A stretch of 64,000 nucleotides of DNA from contig NC_021985.1 in NCBI RefSeq assembly GCF_000444875.1, forward strand, positions 1,488,001 to 1,552,000, read 5' to 3'. Origin of the DNA: Streptomyces collinus Tu 365 (GTDB lineage: Bacteria > Actinomycetota > Actinomycetes > Streptomycetales > Streptomycetaceae). How positions within the stretch are numbered: position 1 is the stretch's first letter; each line of letters starts with the position of its first letter. This document shows positions 33,932-42,111 of the stretch, in pieces. A program made the position numbers and the translations under genes. The notes beneath the pieces were generated by a model. The model saw only the letters and a program-made list of their open reading frames with translations, was not told the DNA's origin and did no database searches.

Positions 33932-35154
33932 GCGCAGAGACCCTGACGGAGCCGGTCGGCGAGGCGCTGCCTCCGGTGCGGCACTGGCCGGCCGTCGACC
34001 TGGCCGGCACGGACTTCGACCCGGTGCTCACCGAGCTGATGAGCGAGGGCCCCCTCACCCGCGTCCAGCTGCCCAACGGCGAGGGCTGGGCCTGGCTGGT
34101 CACCCGCTACGACGACGTGCGCATGGTGGCCAACGACCCCCGCTTCAGCCGCGAGGCGGTGATGGGCCGTCAGGTCACCCGGCTCGCGCCGCACTTCATA
34201 CCGGACCGGGGCGCGATCGGCTTCCTGGACCCGCCCGACCACACCAGGCTGCGCCGCGCGGTCGCCGCCGCCTTCACCTCCAAGGGTGTGGAGCGGATCC
34301 GCGGCAAGGCGCGTGTGATGCTGGACGAGCTGGTCGACGAACTGCTCCAGGACGGCCCGCCCGCCGACCTGACGGCGGCGGTGCTCAGCCCCTTCCCCAT
34401 CGCGGTGATCTGCGAGCTGATGGGGGTACCGGCCGCCGACCGGCACGCCATGCACACCTGGACCCAGCTGATCCTGTCCTCCTCGCACGGCAAGGACGTG
34501 AGCGAGAAGGCCAAGCGCGAGATGAGCGCGTACTTCTCCGACCTCGTCGGGCTGCGCGAGGGCAGCACGGGCGAGGACGTCGCCTCGCTGCTGGGCGCCG
34601 CCGTCGGCCGGGCCGAGATCACTCTGGAGGAGGCCGTCGGTCTCGCGGTGCTGCTGCAGATCGGCGGCGAGGCGGTCACCAACAACAGCGGCCAGATGTT
34701 CCACCTGCTGCTGAGCCGCCCCGCGCTGGTGGAGTGGCTGCGCTCCGACCCCGGGATCCGCCCGCGGGCGATCGACGAGCTGCTGCGCTGGATCCCGCAC
34801 CGCAACGCCGTCGGCCTGTCCCGGATCGCCCTGGAGGACGTGGACGTCCACGGCGTACGGATCCGGGCCGGCGACGCGGTGTACGTGTCCTACCTGGCCG
34901 CCAACCGCGACCCGGAGGTCTTCCCGAACCCGGAGGTCATCGACTTCTCCCGCAGTCCCAACCCGCATGTGGCGTTCGGCTTCGGCCCGCACTACTGCCC
35001 CGGCGGGATGCTGGCCCGGCTGGAGTCGGAGCTGCTGGTGGACGCCCTGCTGGACCGGGTGCCCGGCTTGAAGCTGGCCGTGCCACCGGAGCAGGTGCCC
35101 TTCAGGAAGGGCGCGTTGATCCGTGGTCCCGAGGCCCTGCCCGTGACGTGGTGA
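33928..35154 (+). CDS. Cytochrome P450 of the CYP158A/P450mel type (flaviolin coupling)
   Basis: 408 aa. Heme loop FGFGPHYCPGG with Cys357; ExxR motif in AIDELLRW. The I-helix reads IGGEAVTNN (245-253): the usual acid-alcohol Thr is Ala249, as described for CYP158A2, which couples flaviolin. Adjacent to and overlapping rppA, which supports biaryl coupling or polymerisation of the naphthalene product into a UV-protective pigment. Soluble bacterial class, needing ferredoxin partners not encoded here. Confidence 0.92.
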   Translation: MSAETLTEPVGEALPPVRHWPAVDLAGTDFDPVLTELMSEGPLTRVQLPNGEGWAWLVTRYDDVRMVANDPRFSREAVMGRQVTRLAPHFIPDRGAIGFLDPPDHTRLRRAVAAAFTSKGVERIRGKARVMLDELVDELLQDGPPADLTAAVLSPFPIAVICELMGVPAADRHAMHTWTQLILSSSHGKDVSEKAKREMSAYFSDLVGLREGSTGEDVASLLGAAVGRAEITLEEAVGLAVLLQIGGEAVTNNSGQMFHLLLSRPALVEWLRSDPGIRPRAIDELLRWIPHRNAVGLSRIALEDVDVHGVRIRAGDAVYVSYLAANRDPEVFPNPEVIDFSRSPNPHVAFGFGPHYCPGGMLARLESELLVDALLDRVPGLKLAVPPEQVPFRKGALIRGPEALPVTW

Positions 35155-35161
35155 GCGGCCG

Positions 35162-35770
35162 ATGACGACGACCGAGGGGCTGGCGGTACCGGAAGGGCCC
35201 GCGGCCCGGGGAGTGGCACCGGCGCAGGCGGAGGCGCCGGTGCAGGAGACGGCGCGGCCCGAGGGGCTGCTGGTGCCGCCGGGTCACGGCCGCGTGGTGG
35301 AGACGCCGGCCCAGCGTGTGACGTTCAAGGTCACCGGCACGCACTCGCGGATGGCCTCCACCTTCGAGGTGGAGGTCCCGCCGGGCTTCGACGTCGGCGC
35401 CCATGTGCACACCCGCAGCGAGGAGTTGTTCTACGTCCTGGAGGGCGAACTGGACGTGCTCGCCTTCGAGCCGCGCGTCCGCACCCCCGACCACTGGCAG
35501 CGCTGGGAGTCGGTCTCGGGCACCCGGGTGGTCCGGGCGACTCCGGGCACGGTGATCGTCGTGCCCCCCGGGTGTCCGCACGCGTTCGCCAACCCGAAGG
35601 ACACGCCCGCGAAGATGTTCTTCCAGGCGTCTCCCCCACCGGACCACGAGCGCTACTTCGAGGAGCTGCTGGAGATCCTGCGCAACGGCGGCCCTCCCGA
35701 CCAGGCCGCCATCGAGGAGCTGCGGGCGAAGTACGACATCCAGCAGCTCACCCCGCTCAGACACCGGTGA
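35162..35770 (+). CDS. Cupin-domain protein, MomA-like quinone monooxygenase
   Basis: 202 aa. Pro/Ala-rich N-terminus (1-45), then one cupin barrel: GAHVHTRSEELFYVLEGELDV supplies the HxH...E metal set, and VIVVPPGCPHAFANP the second His. It is 7 bp after the P450 stop, third in the pigment operon. MomA-type cupins oxidise tetrahydroxynaphthalene to flaviolin, so the same step is likely. A plain regulatory cupin cannot be excluded. Confidence 0.8.
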   Translation: MTTTEGLAVPEGPAARGVAPAQAEAPVQETARPEGLLVPPGHGRVVETPAQRVTFKVTGTHSRMASTFEVEVPPGFDVGAHVHTRSEELFYVLEGELDVLAFEPRVRTPDHWQRWESVSGTRVVRATPGTVIVVPPGCPHAFANPKDTPAKMFFQASPPPDHERYFEELLEILRNGGPPDQAAIEELRAKYDIQQLTPLRHR

Positions 35771-35809
35771 GCACACCGGCCGCCGGGTACGACAAGCGCG
35801 ACGGGCCGC

Positions 35810-35837
35810 AAGGGGCGCGGGGAACGCGCGACGGGCC
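35810..35837. repeat. Streptomyces-type intergenic repeat (AAGGGGCGCGGGGAACGCGCG element)
   Basis: The string AAGGGGCGCGGGG-AAC-GCGCGACGGGCC between convergent genes resembles the short GGGGCGCGGGGAACTGCGCGA element that recurs between genes in many Streptomyces chromosomes. It can form a small hairpin (CGCG/CGCG) and may act as a terminator for the pigment operon. Identification is by memory of the motif. Confidence 0.45.
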
Positions 35838-35894
35838 ACGCCCGACGGCCGGCCGTGCTCCCGCACCCCTTCGGTGCCCTGGACAGCGACCGCG

Positions 35895-37121
35895 CTAGCG
35901 GATCGGCATGCCCGACAGGGTCCGCGCGATGACCAGCCGCTGGATCTCGCTGGTCCCCTCGAAGATCGTGTAGATCGCGCTGTCCCGGTGCATCCGCTCC
36001 ACCGGGTACTCCCGGGTGTAGCCGTTGCCGCCCAGGATCTGGATGGCCTGCGCGCTCACCTTCTTCGCTGTCTCGCTCGCGAAGAGCTTCGACATCGACC
36101 CCTCGGCCGCGGTGAACGGCTTGCCGTTGACGGCCATCCAGGAGGCGCGCCACACCAGCAGGCGGGCCGCGTCGATCTGGGTGCGCATGTCGGCGAGCTG
36201 GAAGGCGACGCCCTGGTTGTCGATGATCGGGCGCCCGAACTGCTCGCGGGTCTTCGCGTAGTCGAGGGCGACCTCGTAGGCGGCCCGGGCGGTGCCGACC
36301 GCCATCGCGCCCACGGCCGGCCGGGATGCCTCGAACGTGGCCATGGCCGCGTTCTTCACCCGCTCGCCGCCCGCCCTGGCCCTCTCCCGGGCCCGGGCGA
36401 GGCGCTCGTCCAGCTTCTCCTTGCCGCCGAGCAGGCAGGAGCCGGGAACGCGGACGCCGTCCAGGACGACCTCGGCGGTGTGCGAGGCCCGGATGCCGTG
36501 CTTCTTGAACTTCTGGCCCTGGGTGAGGCCCGGCGTGCCCGGCGGGACGATGAAGGAGGCGTGGCCCTTGGAGCCCAGCTCCGGGTCGACGCTCGCGACG
36601 ACGACGTGGACGTTGGCGATGCCGCCGTTGGTCGCCCAGGTCTTCGTGCCGTTGAGCACCCACTCGTCCTTGGCCTCGTCGTACACGGCACGCGTGCGCA
36701 GGGAGGCGACGTCGGACCCGGCGTCGGGCTCGGAGGAGCAGAACGCGGCCACCTTGACGTCGTTCGCGTCGCCGTACATCTGGGGGATCCAGGTGCCGAT
36801 CTGCTCCTCGGTCCCGTTGGCGAGAACGCCCACGGCGGCCAGACCCGTGCCCACAATGGAGAGGGCGATGCCCGCGTCACCCCAGAAGAGCTCCTCCATG
36901 GCCATCGGGATGCCGAGGCCGGTGGGGTCGAAGTACTGCTGCGCGTAGAAGTCGAGGGAGTAGATGCCGACCTTCGCGGCCTCCTGGATGACCGGCCAGG
37001 GAGTCTCCTCACGCTCGTCCCATTCGGCGGCCGCGGGGCGGATCACGTCGGCGGCGAAGCCGTGCAGCCAGTCCCGGACCTCCTTCTGTTCGTCGTTGAG
37101 CTCCATGGTGAACTCGGCCAT
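35895..37121 (-). CDS. Acyl-CoA dehydrogenase
   Basis: 408 aa. ACAD signatures: FCSSEPDAGSDVASLRTRA (FAD/substrate), GTKTWATNGG, YAKTREQFGRPI, and the C-terminal IFEGTSEIQRLVIARTLSG. Middle- to long-chain acyl-CoA oxidation in beta-oxidation. Monocistronic and divergent from a TetR gene, with tandem palindromes in the 183-bp gap that suggest direct repression. Confidence 0.92.
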   Translation of the reverse strand: MAEFTMELNDEQKEVRDWLHGFAADVIRPAAAEWDEREETPWPVIQEAAKVGIYSLDFYAQQYFDPTGLGIPMAMEELFWGDAGIALSIVGTGLAAVGVLANGTEEQIGTWIPQMYGDANDVKVAAFCSSEPDAGSDVASLRTRAVYDEAKDEWVLNGTKTWATNGGIANVHVVVASVDPELGSKGHASFIVPPGTPGLTQGQKFKKHGIRASHTAEVVLDGVRVPGSCLLGGKEKLDERLARARERARAGGERVKNAAMATFEASRPAVGAMAVGTARAAYEVALDYAKTREQFGRPIIDNQGVAFQLADMRTQIDAARLLVWRASWMAVNGKPFTAAEGSMSKLFASETAKKVSAQAIQILGGNGYTREYPVERMHRDSAIYTIFEGTSEIQRLVIARTLSGMPIR

Positions 37122-37160
37122 GTCCCCTCCAACGGTGGTGCGTGCACTGTTGCCAGTGAT

Positions 37161-37197
37161 GTTACTAGCGGTAACGCGAGTGTGTTACCGACCGGTA
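37161..37197. promoter_or_regulatory. Tandem palindromic operators between acyl-CoA dehydrogenase and TetR genes
   Basis: Two inverted repeats lie in the divergent gap: GTTAC-TAGCG-GTAAC at 37161-37175 and TACCG-AC-CGGTA at 37186-37197. Both fit a loose consensus TTAC...CGGTAA and start 40 bp upstream of the dehydrogenase ATG, suitable for autoregulation and repression by the adjacent TetR protein. Confidence 0.65.
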
Positions 37198-37304
37198 GTG
37201 AAAGTCAACCGCCGATCACGCCTCGGCATCCCGTTCGATGTCAGGCACGCCGAGAGTGTTAGTTTGCGCAGGCGTCACCGAATCAGCACGGGTGGGGAGA
37301 GCAC

Positions 37305-37949
37305 ATGGACACCACACAGCGGACCGATCAGCAGCGATCAGCCGACCGACGACGGCGCGAACTGCTGGAGGCCGCCGACCGGGTGGTGCTGCGCGACGGC
37401 CCGCAGGCCTCGATGAACGCGATCGCCGCCGAGGCGGGCATCACCAAGCCGATCCTCTACCGCCACTTCGGCGACAAGGGCGGACTGTACGCCGCGCTCG
37501 CCACGCGGCACACCGACGCGCTCCTCGCCTCGCTGCGCGCGGCCCTCGACGCCCCCGCCGACCGGCGCGAGCGGGTCGAGGCCACCCTCGACACCTACCT
37601 CGCGGCCATCGAGGCCAGGCCCCAGGTGTACCGGTTCCTGATGCACCCCGCAGAGGGCAGCACCGGCGGCGACCAGGGCTTCGACGTGGGCAAGCACTCG
37701 GCCCCGCTGCTGCGGCGGATGGGCGAGGAGCTGGCCCAGGTCATCGAGGAGCGGCTCGACCTCGGCCCCGGCAGCCAGCAGCTCGCCCGGGTGTGGGGAC
37801 ACGGGATCGTCGGGATGATGCACGCGGCCGGCGACTGGTGGCTGGGCGAGCGGCCCTGCTCCCGCGCCGAACTCGTGCGCTCCCTCGCCGACCTGCTGTG
37901 GGGACGCCTCGCGGCGGCGGGCGACAAGGTCGGCGGCCCCGGCTTCTGA
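37305..37949 (+). CDS. TetR-family regulator of the divergent acyl-CoA dehydrogenase
   Basis: 214 aa. HTH at about 19-65 with MNAIAAEAGITKPILYRHFGDKGGLYAAL, a textbook TetR recognition helix. The C-terminal ligand pocket is of the kind found in fatty-acid regulators (MMHAAGDWWL). Likely ligand: acyl-CoA (inference from the divergent target). It ends at 37949; the next 82 bp contain only imperfect GC-rich repeats. Confidence 0.88.
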   Translation: MDTTQRTDQQRSADRRRRELLEAADRVVLRDGPQASMNAIAAEAGITKPILYRHFGDKGGLYAALATRHTDALLASLRAALDAPADRRERVEATLDTYLAAIEARPQVYRFLMHPAEGSTGGDQGFDVGKHSAPLLRRMGEELAQVIEERLDLGPGSQQLARVWGHGIVGMMHAAGDWWLGERPCSRAELVRSLADLLWGRLAAAGDKVGGPGF

Positions 37950-38031
37950 CGGCCGCGGGCCGGGACCCCGCCGCCCGGCATCCCGCCCGGCGGTGCCCCG
38001 TTCGACGGCATCCCGTGCAGCGGCGCCTTGT

Positions 38032-38571
38032 TCAGCGGTGCCAGGAGGCGCGGCCGACCTGCCGCAGCAGTCTGCCGCGGCGCCAGCCCGTCAGGCGGTC
38101 GGCGTACACCGTGCCCTCCAGGTGGTCGTACTCGTGCTGGAGGCACCTGGCGAAGAACCCCGTGCCGTGCACGGTGACCGGCTCCCCCGTCACCGTGCGG
38201 CCCTCGACCACCGCGTGGTCGTACCGCTCCGTGCCCGCCTCCAGACCCGGCAGCGACAGGCATCCCTCCGGCCCCCGGACCACCACGCCGTCCTTCTCCA
38301 CGAGCCGCGGGTTCACCACATGTCCGAGATGTCGCACATCGTCGTCGTCCGGGCAGTCGTAGACGAACACCCGCAGCGGGACACCGATCTGGTTGGCGGC
38401 CAGGCCCACCCCCCGGGCCGCGTACATGGTCGCGAACAAGTCCTCCACGAGAGCCGCCAGTTCGGGGCCGAACTCGGTGACGTCCGCACAGGACCCACGC
38501 AGAACGGGGTCCGGGAGCAGGGAAAGCGGCCGGACGCGCCCGTGGGCGCCCGGGATCGAGCCGTGTCGCAT
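38032..38571 (-). CDS. def: Peptide deformylase
   Basis: 179 aa, with all three motifs: GVGLAANQIG (I), EGCLSLP with the metal Cys (II), QHEYDHLEG with the two metal His and catalytic Glu (III). It removes the N-formyl group from nascent proteins using Fe2+. No fmt gene is adjacent, so this may be an additional paralogue. The C-terminal basic helix (WRRGRLLRQVG) is short. Confidence 0.93.
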   Translation of the reverse strand: MRHGSIPGAHGRVRPLSLLPDPVLRGSCADVTEFGPELAALVEDLFATMYAARGVGLAANQIGVPLRVFVYDCPDDDDVRHLGHVVNPRLVEKDGVVVRGPEGCLSLPGLEAGTERYDHAVVEGRTVTGEPVTVHGTGFFARCLQHEYDHLEGTVYADRLTGWRRGRLLRQVGRASWHR

Positions 38572-38721
38572 GGCGGCAAGGGTACGGTTCGTTCAGCTCA
38601 TGCAGGCCGCACGGTACGGGCCGGGATTCGGGTGTGCGAATGGATCTCGATAGGCTGAGGTCCACACCACGCTGCCGGATGCCCCCTGGCGCGGCGCGTA
38701 CGCAAGGAGGATCGAGAACTG

Positions 38722-39960
38722 ATGGCAGGCAACTCGGACCCGCTCTCGCCGCGGGCCAAGCTGGCCGTGACCGCGGGCAAGGCGGTCGCTGCGGCATCGC
38801 GCGCCGCGGGACGCGGCAGCGGTTCGGTGATCGGCGGCCGGGTCGCGCTGAAACTCGACCCCGACCTCCTCGGACGGCTCGCGCAGAACCTGGACGTCGT
38901 CCTGGTCTCCGCCACCAACGGCAAGACCACGACCACCCGGCTCATCGCCGAGGCGCTGCGCGCCGCGGGTCCGGTCGTGTCGAACGCGCTCGGCGCCAAC
39001 ATGCCGGCCGGCATCACCTCGGCGCTGGCGGGCGGCTCGGAGTCGAAGTTCGGTGTCATCGAGGTCGACGAGAAGTACCTGGCCGGGGTGGCCCGGGACA
39101 CCAGCCCGAAGTGCATCGCCCTGCTGAACCTGTCCCGCGACCAGCTCGACCGGGCCGCCGAGACGCGCATGCTCGCCGAGAACTGGCGTGAGGGCCTGGC
39201 CGGCTCCAAGGCCGTGGTCGTCGCCAACTGCGACGACCCGCTGGTGGTCTGGGCCGCCTCCTCCTCACCGAACGTGGTCTGGGTCGCGGCCGGTCAGATG
39301 TGGAAGGACGACGCCTGGTCCTGCCCGTCGTGCGGTGGCGTGATGCAGCGCCCCGGCGACGACTGGTTCTGCGGCGAGTGCGGCTTCCGCCGGCCCACGC
39401 CGACCTGGGCGCTCTCCGGCGACCACGTGCTGGACCCGCACGGGTCCGCCTGGCCGATCCACCTCCAGCTCCCGGGCCGCGCCAACAAGGCCAACGCGGC
39501 CAGCTCCGCGGCCGTCGCCGCCGTCTTCGGCGTACCGCCGCAGGTCGCGCTGGAGCGGATGTACCAGGTGCAGGCGGTGGCCGGCCGCTACGACGTGGTC
39601 CAGTTCCAGAACCGCGACCTGCGGCTGCTGCTGGCCAAGAACCCGGCCGGCTGGCTGGAGACGTTCTCCCTGATCGACCCGCCGCCGACCCCGGTGATCC
39701 TCTCGGTGAACGCGCGCGGCGCCGACGGCACGGACACCTCCTGGCTGTGGGACGTCGACTACACCCGGCTGACCGGTCACCCGATCTTCGTCATCGGTGA
39801 CCGCAAGCTGGACCTCGCCGTCCGCCTGGAGGTAGCCAACCAGCACTTCCAGGTCTGCGAGAACCTCGACCAGGCCGTGCAGCAGGCCCCGCCGGGACGC
39901 ATCGAGGTCATCGCGAACTACACCGCGTTCCAGGACCTGCGCCGCCGCGTCGGCAACTGA
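38722..39960 (+). CDS. murT: Lipid II isoglutaminyl synthase, MurT subunit
   Basis: 412 aa Mur-ligase fold. P-loop VSATNGKTTTTRLI (about 62-75), ALGANMPAGITSAL, VIEVDEKYL, and a zinc ribbon CPSCGG/CGECG (about 207-227), followed by a DUF1727-type C-terminal domain. It activates the D-Glu carboxyl of lipid II with ATP while GatD supplies ammonia, giving D-isoglutamine. ATG at 38722 has AAGGAGG 11 nt upstream. gatD follows after 21 bp. Confidence 0.95.
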   Translation: MAGNSDPLSPRAKLAVTAGKAVAAASRAAGRGSGSVIGGRVALKLDPDLLGRLAQNLDVVLVSATNGKTTTTRLIAEALRAAGPVVSNALGANMPAGITSALAGGSESKFGVIEVDEKYLAGVARDTSPKCIALLNLSRDQLDRAAETRMLAENWREGLAGSKAVVVANCDDPLVVWAASSSPNVVWVAAGQMWKDDAWSCPSCGGVMQRPGDDWFCGECGFRRPTPTWALSGDHVLDPHGSAWPIHLQLPGRANKANAASSAAVAAVFGVPPQVALERMYQVQAVAGRYDVVQFQNRDLRLLLAKNPAGWLETFSLIDPPPTPVILSVNARGADGTDTSWLWDVDYTRLTGHPIFVIGDRKLDLAVRLEVANQHFQVCENLDQAVQQAPPGRIEVIANYTAFQDLRRRVGN

Positions 39961-39981
39961 TCGGGAAAGGGCCATCACCTC

Positions 39982-40710
39982 ATGAGCGACAACCAACTCC
40001 GGCTGGTGTGGATCTACCCGGACCTGCTGAGCACCTACGGCGACCAGGGCAACGCCCTCGTCGTGGAGCGCCGCGCCCGGCAGCGCGGTCTGGACGTGGC
40101 ACGGCTCGACGTGCGCAGCGACCAGCCGATCCCGACCTCCGGCGACATCTACCTGATCGGCGGCGGCGAGGACCGGCCGCAGCGGCTCGCGGCCGAGCGG
40201 CTGCGCCGCGACGGCCATCTGCAGCGGGCGGTGCAGAACGGCGCCATCGTGTTCTCGGTCTGCGCCGGCTACCAGATCCTCGGCCACGAGTTCATCAACG
40301 ACCTCGGCCAGCGCGAGCCGGGCCTCGGCCTGCTCGACGTGGTGTCGGTGCGCGGCGAGGGCGAGCGGTGCGTCGGCGACGTGCTCGGGGACATCGACCC
40401 GCAGCTCGGCCTGCCCCAGCTGACCGGCTTCGAGAACCACCAGGGCGTGACCCATCTCGGCGCCTCGGCCCGCCCGTTCGCCCGCGTGCAGATCGGCAAG
40501 GGCAACGGCACCGGGGACGGCACCGAGGGCGCGTACAACGGCACGGTCTTCGGCACGTACATGCACGGGCCGGTGCTCGCCCGCAACCCGCAGATCGCCG
40601 ACCTGCTGCTGAAGCTGGCGCTGGACGTCAACGCGCTGCCCCCGATCGACGACCGGTGGTACGAGGCGCTCCGCGACGAGCGCATCGCGGCTGCGCAGCA
40701 GCCTGCGTAG
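39982..40710 (+). CDS. gatD: Lipid II isoglutaminyl synthase, glutaminase subunit GatD
   Basis: 242 aa class I (CobB/CobQ-like) glutamine amidotransferase. Nucleophile Cys94 in SVCAGYQILG; FENHQG and YMHGPVLARNP carry the conserved His residues. It hydrolyses glutamine and channels ammonia to MurT. The stop codon sits inside a 26-bp tandem duplication (40693-40744), and the coding end QQPA comes from the first copy. Confidence 0.95.
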   Translation: MSDNQLRLVWIYPDLLSTYGDQGNALVVERRARQRGLDVARLDVRSDQPIPTSGDIYLIGGGEDRPQRLAAERLRRDGHLQRAVQNGAIVFSVCAGYQILGHEFINDLGQREPGLGLLDVVSVRGEGERCVGDVLGDIDPQLGLPQLTGFENHQGVTHLGASARPFARVQIGKGNGTGDGTEGAYNGTVFGTYMHGPVLARNPQIADLLLKLALDVNALPPIDDRWYEALRDERIAAAQQPA

Positions 40711-40744
40711 GTACTGCTGCGCAGCAGCCTGCGTAGGTACTGCT
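40693..40744. repeat. 26-bp perfect tandem duplication at the 3' end of gatD
   Basis: GCGCAGCAGCCTGCGTAGG followed by TACTGCT occurs twice, head to tail. The first copy contains the gatD stop codon and final codons, while the second lies in the intergenic region and repeats a TAG. It looks like a recent slippage or unequal-crossover event. Confidence 0.85.
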
Positions 40745-40766
40745 AGTCCGCGTAGAAACCTTTGGG

Positions 40767-40800
40767 CAGCAGCCTGGGCGGGTGCCGTCTCAGGCTGCTG
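40767..40800 (+). terminator. Hairpin terminator after murT-gatD
   Basis: Perfect 10-bp inverted repeat CAGCAGCCTG / CAGGCTGCTG with a 14-nt loop, 57 bp after the gatD stop. No T-tract follows, as is usual for streptomycete terminators. Confidence 0.6.
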
Positions 40801-40981
40801 TCAGCGTCTTCCGGCATGCTCGTGGGAGCCCGCCTGACCGGCCGTCCGCTCACATGTGCGGGCGCGTCCAGCAGGCGGACGCCCGCTACGGAGCCACCCC
40901 CTCACGCCGGTAGGGTGGCCGGGAATCCGCCGGACGACGTGGTCCGGTTTCCCGGCCCACGTTGAGAAGGTAAATCGGGCT

Positions 40982-42007
40982 ATGCGCATTGGTGTCCTCA
41001 CGTCCGGCGGCGACTGCCCCGGCCTGAACGCCGTCATCCGGTCCGTCGTGCACCGTGCCGTCGCCGACCACGGCGACGAGGTCATCGGTTTCCGGGACGG
41101 CTGGAAGGGCCTCCTGGAGTGCGACTACACGAAGCTCGACCTCGATGCCGTGGGCGGCATCCTGGCGCGCGGCGGCACGATCCTCGGCTCCTCCCGGGTC
41201 CGTCCCGAGCACCTGCGGGACGGGGTCGAGCGGGCGCGGGGCCACGTCGCGGAACTCGGCCTCGACGCGATCATCCCGATCGGCGGTGAGGGCACGCTGA
41301 AGGCGGCCCGGCTGCTGTCGGACAACGGGCTGCCCATCGTGGGCGTGCCCAAGACCATCGACAACGACATCGCTGTCACGGACGTCACCTTCGGCTTCGA
41401 CACGGCCGTCGGGGTCGCCACCGAGGCCCTCGACCGGCTGAAGACCACCGCCGAGTCCCACCAGCGCGTGCTCATCGTCGAGGTCATGGGCCGGCACACC
41501 GGCTGGATCGCGCTGCACTCCGGGATGGCGGCCGGCGCGCACGCCATCGTCGTACCGGAACGCCCCTTCGACATCGACGAACTGACGAAGCGGGTCGGCG
41601 CCCGGTTCGAGGCGGGCAAGCGGTTCGCCATCGTGGTGGCCGCCGAGGGCGCCAAGCCGCGGCGCGGTTCCATGGAGTTCGACGAGGGCGGCAAGGACAT
41701 CTACGGCCACGAGCGCTTCGCGGGCATCGCGCGCCAGCTCTCCGTCGAGCTGGAGCACCGGCTCGGCAAGGAGGCACGGCCGGTGATCCTGGGCCATGTG
41801 CAGCGCGGTGGCACGCCGACGGCCTACGACCGGGTGCTGGCCACGCGGTTCGGCTGGCACGCGGTGGAGGCGGTGCACCGGGGCGAGTTCGGGAGGATGA
41901 CCGCCCTGCGGGGCACCGACATCGTGATGGTGTCGCTCGCCGAGGCCGTCGAGACGCTGAAGACGGTGCCCGTCGAGCGGTACGACGAGGCGGAGTGCGT
42001 GCTGTAG
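40982..42007 (+). CDS. pfkA: 6-phosphofructokinase (ATP-type)
   Basis: 341 aa. It starts MRIGVLTSGGDCPGLNAVIR (ATP loop) and has PIGGEGTLKAA, the GGEGT variant typical of actinobacterial ATP-dependent enzymes rather than the GGDD of PPi forms. Catalytic PKTIDNDIAVTD, VEVMGRHTGWIAL and LGHVQRGGTPTAYDR follow. It converts fructose-6-phosphate to fructose-1,6-bisphosphate. ATG at 40982 follows GAGAAGG. An upstream TAGGGT (about 40912) could be a -10 box. A strong terminator lies 17 bp downstream. Confidence 0.95.
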   Translation: MRIGVLTSGGDCPGLNAVIRSVVHRAVADHGDEVIGFRDGWKGLLECDYTKLDLDAVGGILARGGTILGSSRVRPEHLRDGVERARGHVAELGLDAIIPIGGEGTLKAARLLSDNGLPIVGVPKTIDNDIAVTDVTFGFDTAVGVATEALDRLKTTAESHQRVLIVEVMGRHTGWIALHSGMAAGAHAIVVPERPFDIDELTKRVGARFEAGKRFAIVVAAEGAKPRRGSMEFDEGGKDIYGHERFAGIARQLSVELEHRLGKEARPVILGHVQRGGTPTAYDRVLATRFGWHAVEAVHRGEFGRMTALRGTDIVMVSLAEAVETLKTVPVERYDEAECVL

Positions 42008-42023
42008 TTCACCCCGGTACAAC

Positions 42024-42055
42024 CCGCCCCCGGTCACGTCCGTGACCGGGGGCGG
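42024..42055 (+). terminator. Strong hairpin terminator after pfkA
   Basis: A 14-bp perfect stem, CCGCCCCCGGTCAC / GTGACCGGGGGCGG, with a GTCC loop, directly after the pfkA stop and followed by TTCTACTCTT. Confidence 0.85.
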
Positions 42056-42111
42056 TTCTACTCTTGGGGGCGGACAGAATCGCACAACCCCCACGAATCA
42101 GGAGCCGCCGG

